Shown piece after piece: positions 57,684-64,000 of a stretch of DNA of 64,000 nt. The notes beneath the pieces were generated by a model. That model ran no database searches. It saw only the letters and a program-made list of their open reading frames with translations, and was not told the DNA's origin. The DNA comes from Cycas panzhihuaensis (taxonomy: Eukaryota; Cycadophyta). Each line of letters starts with the position of its first letter. The first letter of the stretch is position 1. Made by a program: the position numbers and the translations under genes. The stretch spans positions 108,941,741 to 109,005,740 of the forward strand of contig CM041465.1 in the NCBI GenBank assembly GCA_023213395.1, in the 5' to 3' direction.

Positions 57684-60150
57684 GACGAGGTATTGCCTGG
57701 CAGAAGTCCGGATGCGAGATCTAACTTTACTACTGGCATCAAAGTGGTATTGCTACTGTGTAAGATACCACACTATATTACCATACCACTCATTGTTGAT
57801 GATTGGATAGGGAGAGACCCCCTGAATCGTCAGGATAGACTCATCAGGGAGAGAGTCATCAACGGGGGCACCAAAGGAGTTAAGGATAAGGGCATCTGCG
57901 AGTTGCTTGGCCACTACAGTTCCCTTCTTTGATTTCCGGTTAACGATATGGAGGTCGAATTCTTAAAGGTGACTGACCCAGGCCAGCCCTACCCATCAAA
58001 TTCGAACGAGTGAGCAAGTATCGTAAGGGATCGGATTGAACGATCACCATAGTGGTGTTGCCAAGCAAGTAGTATCTGAACTTCTTAGTCGCATGGACCA
58101 AGGAGAGGCACTCCTTCTCGGTAGGGGAATAGTTAAGTTCAACAGCCACGAGGGTGCGACTGATGAAATATATAGCTCTCTTGGTTCTTCAGTCATCCTC
58201 CTGAGCTAACATCATGCCCAAGGACTCGTCAGTCGCCGAGGTGTATAGGACGAAGGGCCTATCGAATCGAGGAGGCACCAGTGTAGGAGTAGAAGTAAGG
58301 GCTTCCTTAAGTCCTTCGAAGGCCTTTTAGGTCTTATCAAACCAGGCAAAAAGAGATCCCTTCTTCAATAGGTTCGTGAGGGGTTTAGCGCTCACAGCGA
58401 AGTCTGCTAAGAAGTGCTTGAGAAAACTGAGCCTTCCTAGAAACGACTTAATCTGTCGTTGAGTTCTAGGCAGCGGCATATCAAGGATTACTCTGACCTT
58501 ATTACGGTCAATCTGAATTCCTTGTTTAGACATAAGGAACCCAAGGAGTTTACCCGAGGTAACGACAAATACACACTTGAGCATATTTAAACTGACGTGA
58601 TACTTGTGGCATCGTAAGAAGATGTCACGCAAGTCAGATGGATGATGGGCCCTAACATGGGAGAGACCCATCATATCATCCATGAAGACCTCCAATATGT
58701 TATTAATGAGGTCATGGAAAATGAAATGCATGGCTCTTTGGTAAGTAGCACCTACATTCTTAAGACCAAAGGGTATCACCTTATAGGCGAAGGTACCCCA
58801 AGGTGTAGTGAAGGCCGTCTCGTGGTGGTCTTCAGGAGAAATCAACTGTTATAATGAGAAGCCGTCCATTAGAGACATAACTTCAAATCTAGCGGTGCGA
58901 TCAATAATTTGATCGATAAAGGGGAGTGCGAAGTTGTCCTTAGGACAAGCATTATTGATATCACAAAAATTGACACATATAAGAATTGCCCCATTCTTTT
59001 TGGCAACGAGGAAAATATTGGAGACTCGTTTAGGGTAGTCAATGGAAGTAATAAGCCTAGCATCTAGAAGCTTCTTAACCTCCATCTTAACGGTAGCCGA
59101 GAGCTTTGGGTGAAGGGGACGCTGCTTCTGGTGCACAAGGTGGGCGCTAGGAATGGTGATGAGGTTATGAGTGACAATGGAGGGGTCAATTCCCTTCATA
59201 TCATCATAATCCCATGCAAACACATCTTGAAACTCCTGGAACAGAAGGGAGTACTCCCTTATCTCATCAGGAGAATACTCCAACCTGACCTTAATAGCCT
59301 TGCCGGGGGCCAAGACTATATCTTGGGTTGCCCTTACACACATGGCATTACCCTCCTCGAAGTGGAGAGGGGCAAGGTCAACAGGAGGAGGTGGAATAGG
59401 AGACAGGATTGGATTGGCAAGTGTGGATCCAATCGCAAGGACCTTCTGGTGACCAAGCCTGTGGTGACGAGAAGGCAAGTTGGGTGCAAGACCTGCTAGG
59501 TGCTCAAACAGGGCTTCATCATCCTCAAAGTAATCCACCCCATGGATGACCTTACTTCGAGTAGAGGAAGTACTAGAGGGAGTGGAAGCAACGGAACCAT
59601 GATGGTCGTCGGGTTGCTCAACTTCCTCGTGGAACTTTGAAGGAAAGTCAAAAGAAGGCTCCTCGGAAGGAGCGAAAGGCAACTCTTTGAAGCCATCACC
59701 CATGGGGGATAATGAAGGAGAGGAACTGATGATGGGCGGGTCAACATAAGCGATGACATATGATACGTAGGAGCGGCTAGCCTCACTAACGAGAGAGGTT
59801 CTAGACGGGGATCTAGAACGAGACGGGTGCAACCTATTGGTATGGAGGAAAGAGACGGGGTGAAGACAATCCTCATCCTCATCGTGTGACTCGTCATCAC
59901 TAAATGAAGCAAGGTACCCATAACTCCCAACGCCAATAGGGGCGAACTGCGTGAGACTAGGAGAAGAAGATACGGGATCTTCTTCAGATAGGTTAGGTAT
60001 GCCAATAGAGCAAGTCGAGGCGTGCATAGAAGGACCTTGGTTTGCTAAATTGGTGAAACGAGTTTGTTTGGTACATGGGCGTTCGCTGGGAATCACTCTC
60101 ATCCGTCCGTCATGAACAAATTTAAGTTGTCCCCAAAGAGTCAAGCACAC
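57684..60150 (-). pseudogene. pol: RE5 linker, reverse transcriptase and pol RNase H
   Basis: One frame of 433 codons is open from 60150 to 58849, then TAA, then 172 codons to TAA at 58327. RT motifs: NNACPKDNFALPF near 58935 (the preceding motif reads VNFCDINN, with Asn for Asp), SLMDGFS near 58860, where a 6-nt net loss and the stop fall in the SYNQ motif, and FMDDMMGL near 58670-58690. The RNase H (about 58260-57890) reads TSAT at the first catalytic motif and AKQL at the last, as in RE2, and shifts frame near 57990. The upstream Ser-rich linker (SRSRSPSRTS) is open. Confidence 0.88.
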
Positions 60151-60879
60151 GGCTCCTATTTGGTCGAGTCATGGGTGACCTAGAAGGAGGTTGTAGTCAA
60201 CGTCAATATCGAGGACTACAACATCGGCAAGAACAGTCTTGCCCTCAAGGGTGAGCGGAATCACGATAGATCCCAAAGGGGTCTTCTCGCTACCGTCATA
60301 ACCTTGGCATCGCCATGGAACAGGTTCCAAGGTAGAGATACCAAGCTCTTGCATGACACGCAAGGGCATGGCATTGACAGAAGAACCATTGTCAACAACA
60401 GTCCTTTGAAGGGTACAATGAGGTGTATCGATAGTGATAGTGAATGGGAAGTTCCACTATCGTTCCCTTTCACTGGCGGGAGGAAGATCCTTAAGATCAA
60501 ATGAAATAATGGGTCCATAACTTTGGGTAACACCCAAAGCATGGACATGCGCATCACTCGATCCTAAAGCTTCCAGGAGGAGGGCCTGCTGCTTGGGATA
60601 ACTCCTCAAAACATCCATCAAGGACATTCCTGCGGCAACAGTATAAAGCTCGTCCACGATGGAGAAGGGCTTACCCTTCTTAGTAGGCTGGGTAAGCGCC
60701 CTTCAGAAATCGTAATGACCTGGCGTACATGAATAGCCTTGGGAAAGAGAGGCATTTCCAGAGGAAGGTTCTCTGGAAGAGGGTCAGAAGGACCGGAATA
60801 AGAAGAGGCACCTACTGCTTCCTTGGCAACCTAAGACCGCGTAAGGGCATAAGAAGGAGTTGCTTCAAGCAACTGGATC
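60151..60879 (-). pseudogene. RE5 protease
   Basis: Same frame as RT. The block GMSLMDVLRSYPKQQ is near 60600-60640, then TVVDNGSSVNAMPLRVMQELGI at about 60345-60410 carries the VDNGSS active site. TAG near 60458 and TGA at 60169 (in HPWLDQ) interrupt it; RE2 has sense codons there. Confidence 0.84.
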
Positions 60880-63207
60880 ACCTTCTTCCCCTTATTCTGG
60901 GGCTGCGAAGGTGATGGGGTACGATAGCTAGGGGAATGAGAGGAAGAAGATGAGTTCCAGGCACCCTTCCCTTTGTTGCGGGAATGACAGGAATCAGGCG
61001 ATCTTCCTCGGTTCCAGTTATTCTTGGCTTGGGTGTTGCGATCGCGTCCCCATGTTTAGGGAACGGATCCTTATGAACTGGTTGGTCCAAATTAGGCCTT
61101 GGGGCCCATTTGGGGGAAGAGTCACGTTGAGAGGCATCCTTAGGATGCTAGGCCCTACAACGCGAATCATTGTGGAAGCACTCCCCATGAATGATGCACC
61201 ACTTCTTCTCAAGTAGAGGATCTGACCTTCTCGCTTGAGAGGATTGGGCATTTCCATTCCTGAGGAGAGGAGCTTGAGTTGTTTGTTGGACTTGTTTGTT
61301 GGATGTAGGAGATGAAGGAGCCTGAAGCTTGAGTTCCTTCAGCGTATGCTTGAACGAGCGTATGGATGATGTGAGAGGGTCTAAAGTCCTCTCAGTCGGA
61401 TGAGAGGAAGACTAGGTAGGTTGTGAAGGTTTGGTATCTTTGGTTAGAGGCGGTGCCTCACGTCGTTGTAAGGGCTTAAGAGGTTTCTTGAGACTGGCTT
61501 GGATCTCAATAGCCTCCAATGCTAAACACTTGGCGATCATGGAGTCGCATGTGGTCACCCCCATTTTAAGGACTTCCACATGCACTTCAGGACGAAGTGT
61601 ATTAACGAAGAGGTCTCGCTTCAACTCCTCAGGCAATGTTGCCTTAGTGGAGTGAAGCAAGTCATGAAATCGCTGCACAAAGTCACGATTCATTTCATTA
61701 TGACCTTGTTTGAGCGAAAGGAGTGACTTCATTCCACTCTCGAACGGACGAGCTACATCAAAATAGTTGATGAACTCGTCCACCAATTACTGGAATGAAT
61801 GGATGGAGTGGGTAGGAAAACGGTAAAACCACTTAAGGGCGTCACCCTACAAGGATCGTGGGAACAATTTCATTAAAATGTGGTCGTAAGCCCAGTAATC
61901 GATGCATACCATAAAAAAATTATGCACATGCTCCGTTGGGTCTTGTGACGAAGTTCCGTCGAATCTAGGAACTTCAGGGGGATGATGCGACAGATTGGTT
62001 CTTAACGCCTCAATGGATAGAGGTGTTGACTTAAAGTCCATGAAGGGGCGTGCCCTTGCCTGGACCATAGGGTCAACGAATGACATAGTGGGTAATGAAC
62101 AAGGAGTGGATGGGGGTGGTATACCCATCCCTCCTTGAGGAAATGCCCCCCGCTGGGAAGGGGCTTGGGGGTAGGTGCCTTGGAAGGGTGTCAGGTTCCC
62201 TTGTGAAGGCACAACAAATGGAATTATGCTAGATGATGGAAAAGATGGATGCAGAACTGGGTTTTGCCCATATGGGCCACCCGTAGGTGGAGCGACCCCA
62301 TATAGGTGTAGCGGATCCACTCCATAAGTTGGGAGATGGCTTCCTCTACCTTGCCCCCAAGGTTGAGAAGTATACCCTGGGGGAACGTAGAAGGAAGCAC
62401 TAATGTGTTGGTTTAAGGGTATGTGGGAGTAGGTCCCACATGACTGGTAGCCGAAAGGTTAGTAGGACCAATAAGCCTACTAGGAAAGGTATGTGCCACA
62501 TTAGGGGATAGCACATTAGTTTGGCTAGGGACGGGTATGCTAACCTTCAATTGGGGGAAAGACATACCACGGAAAGATCCCAAAATACTAGGACCTCGGT
62601 GAGAAACGAAAGGTGCAACATGTGCCCCCACTACATGAATAGGAAAGGAGCGGGACACATGCGTAGGCAGAAAGGGATTGGTTGTCAAAGGAAGAGTAGA
62701 TGAGGATGAGGCATGCAGGGGAGGAGCGGAAGAATAAGAGGCACCTCCGTGAAGAGCATCCTCAAACCATCTAGGACGCGGTTGGAAGCCTGCCGCACGA
62801 CGACACTCGTTGAGAGCTTCAACTACGTCGACAAGAGGGGTTCCTATATACTTGTAAGAGGTAGTTGGGACCTCGAACGAAGTAGATACCTCGGGACGCT
62901 CCTCACAAGAGTCATCGATTGAGTGGTAAATCTCAAGAGGAATGGATCCTTCTACCGCATGGGTAGAGGGATGGGCGTTGAGCGAGTGATGTTGGTCACT
63001 CAAGTAATAAAGGGGGTCATCACCCTCCTGGGTGGACCCCGGAATAGAGGAAGGGAAATCATGGGTTTCCAAAGTTGTAGTGTGGTAGGCCCAATCAGAA
63101 GAGTATCCCTCCATAGTCAAATCAGAATCTGACAAAGAAAGAGGGTGATACTCGGGGTCTTCTAATAATGGAGGTAGACCATGCAAGCGACGAGAAAAGC
63201 GTCGCAT
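60880..63207 (-). pseudogene. gag: RE5 gag
   Basis: ATG at 63207 (MRRFSRRLHGLPPLLEDPEYHP). The first block is 264 codons; a 1-nt loss near 62415 shifts the frame. The next block (62320-61847) contains GTSSQDPTEHVHNFFMVCIDYWAYDHI, and the block from 61786 contains DEFINYFDVARPFESG and EELKRDLFVNTLRPEVHVEV. Stops (CAG to TAG or TAA) separate them. The CX2HX4HX4C knuckle (CIIHGECFHNDSRC) is near 61160-61205. A 1-nt loss near 61048 shifts the tail. Confidence 0.87.
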
Positions 63208-63360
63208 GCAAGGTCAACCAACAATGTTAGGAAAAGGAAAGGGCGGTAAAGGCACACGCGTTGGGGGCTGCCTAACGAAGAGATCGAAGTAGGTAAAAAA
63301 GGACCACAAAAAGGTAGCAAAACTAATGGAGGAGAGTAGAAACTAGCTCCCCTACTGGTA

Positions 63361-63379
63361 GTCCCTAGTATGGTCGCCA
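63361..63379 (-). other. RE5 primer-binding site
   Basis: TGGCGACCATACTAGGGAC on the - strand, one base after the LTR end; near-identical to RE1. This is the intact form of the site that RE2 has lost. Confidence 0.82.
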
Positions 63380-63380
63380 G

Positions 63381-64000
63381 TGGATATGCATCTACAGGAT
63401 AGCTACCTAATTAAATAGGAATGGTAAGAGTGGTTGATAATATGATCGAGAAATGGATCTATAAGTAGGGCAAGCACCATGCAGGACGCCCCGTGCGCCG
63501 GAGCATGAGTTTGGGTCCTGCAAATGGAATATAGCTACCAAAGGGTGATCCCCCACTTTGAACAAGAGGTGAGGAGGCATAGGGTTAGCCTGGGTTGACC
63601 TAAGGGAAGGATCCTCCCACCCTTGGATGGCTGGAAGGGGAAGAAGAGAGACCTTCAAGGCTTTCCCTAGAGCAACGGGAAACAAGGAAGGATAGGCAAG
63701 CATGCAGCCTATGGACGGGCTCACCTTGGTTGTCTAGCTAAGTGGGGAACCAAGGGAACATAGGAGGGATGACCCAAGAAGGTGGGTCAAGGTATGTGCG
63801 GGCAAACTAACCAAACAGACAACAAAGATGAAGGGAAGTTTGCACGGTAAAAAGAAGGGAAAATGTGAGAGGGAAGGTTTCCTAAGACCTTTTCCTACAG
63901 CAAAAGAAGATGGAAGCAATAGAGTAAATAAAATACGAACCAAAGCAAGATTGATTCCCCATTTTATTTCCAATGAGTTAATTACTACTATGTAAAGGAA
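63381..64000 (-). repeat. RE5 5' LTR, 3'-terminal 620 bp
   Basis: Aligns with the terminal part of the RE5 3' LTR (49265-49890). It ends GCATATCCA in element orientation. The rest lies outside the window. Confidence 0.9.

Larger units (their letters stand above)
49265..64000 (-). mobile_element. RE5: nearly complete Tat-like element on the - strand
   Basis: 3' LTR 49265-51973, polypurine tract, free-standing RNase H, antisense PMD-like gene, integrase, RNase H, RT, protease, gag, PBS, and the end of the 5' LTR (from 63381) are present. The start of the 5' LTR and the second target copy lie outside the window. The first copy is probably CCATG (49260-49264). It has the best preserved 3' RNase H. 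It is the youngest layer by nesting, although its pol has stops, one frameshift and a changed integrase active site. Confidence 0.92.

Noticed and set aside
1-64000. tRNA, rRNA, CRISPR, bacterial operons or host exons
   Set aside because: None seen on either strand; every coding signal is explained by retroelements. A tRNA or gene-prediction scan was not possible here.

Overview
The window is a piece of a plant nuclear genome (almost certainly a flowering plant; species not determinable from sequence) made entirely of nested LTR retrotransposons. I see no host gene, tRNA, rRNA or CRISPR. Evidence: Ty3/gypsy Gag, protease, reverse transcriptase, RNase H and integrase motifs typical of the plant Tat lineage, 2.6-3.0 kb LTRs beginning TGTTTC and ending CA, primer-binding sites and polypurine tracts at the right places, and 4-5 bp target-site duplications.

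Layout. 1-875 is a decayed Ty1/copia integrase. A first giant Tat-like element (called RE1, + strand) starts inside it at 876 and is cut three times: by RE2 (7169-23710, + strand, complete, 16.5 kb), by RE3 (25478-39926, - strand, LTR to LTR but lacking its RT-RNaseH-integrase core) and by RE4 (from 43088, + strand, 5' part only). RE4 is itself cut at 49265 by RE5 (- strand), which runs off the window with its 5' LTR at 63381-64000. RE1 pol resumes after each interruption, so the order of events can be read directly: copia, then RE1, then RE2/RE3/RE4, then RE5 into RE4. All five belong to one family. RE2 and RE5 resemble each other most, and RE1, RE3 and RE4 form a second group.

How the element is built (best seen in RE2 and RE5): 5' LTR, PBS, Gag with a CX2HX4HX4C knuckle, aspartic protease, RT, a retroelement RNase H, integrase; then a gene on the OPPOSITE strand with its own TATA box, a roughly 111-nt phase-1 intron and a plant-mobile-domain (PMD)-like product with an acidic tract and a coiled-coil tail; then, back on the sense strand, a free-standing 140-aa RNase HI-type ORF; then a conserved 20-nt box, the polypurine tract and the 3' LTR. 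The pol RNase H has lost its first and last catalytic acidic positions in the copies examined. The free-standing RNase H keeps D-E-D-H-D in RE5 and has exactly the same length (423 nt) in three copies. The most interesting content is therefore a retroelement in which the RNase H job seems to have moved to a separate 3' ORF, next to a spliced antisense PMD gene that diverges from the same interval.

All copies carry premature stops, mostly TAG/TGA/TAA replacing CAG, TGG, CGA or CAA, as expected from deamination of methylated cytosines, so almost every coding region is listed as a pseudogene. The RE5 RNase H ORF is the only fully open recognisable gene.
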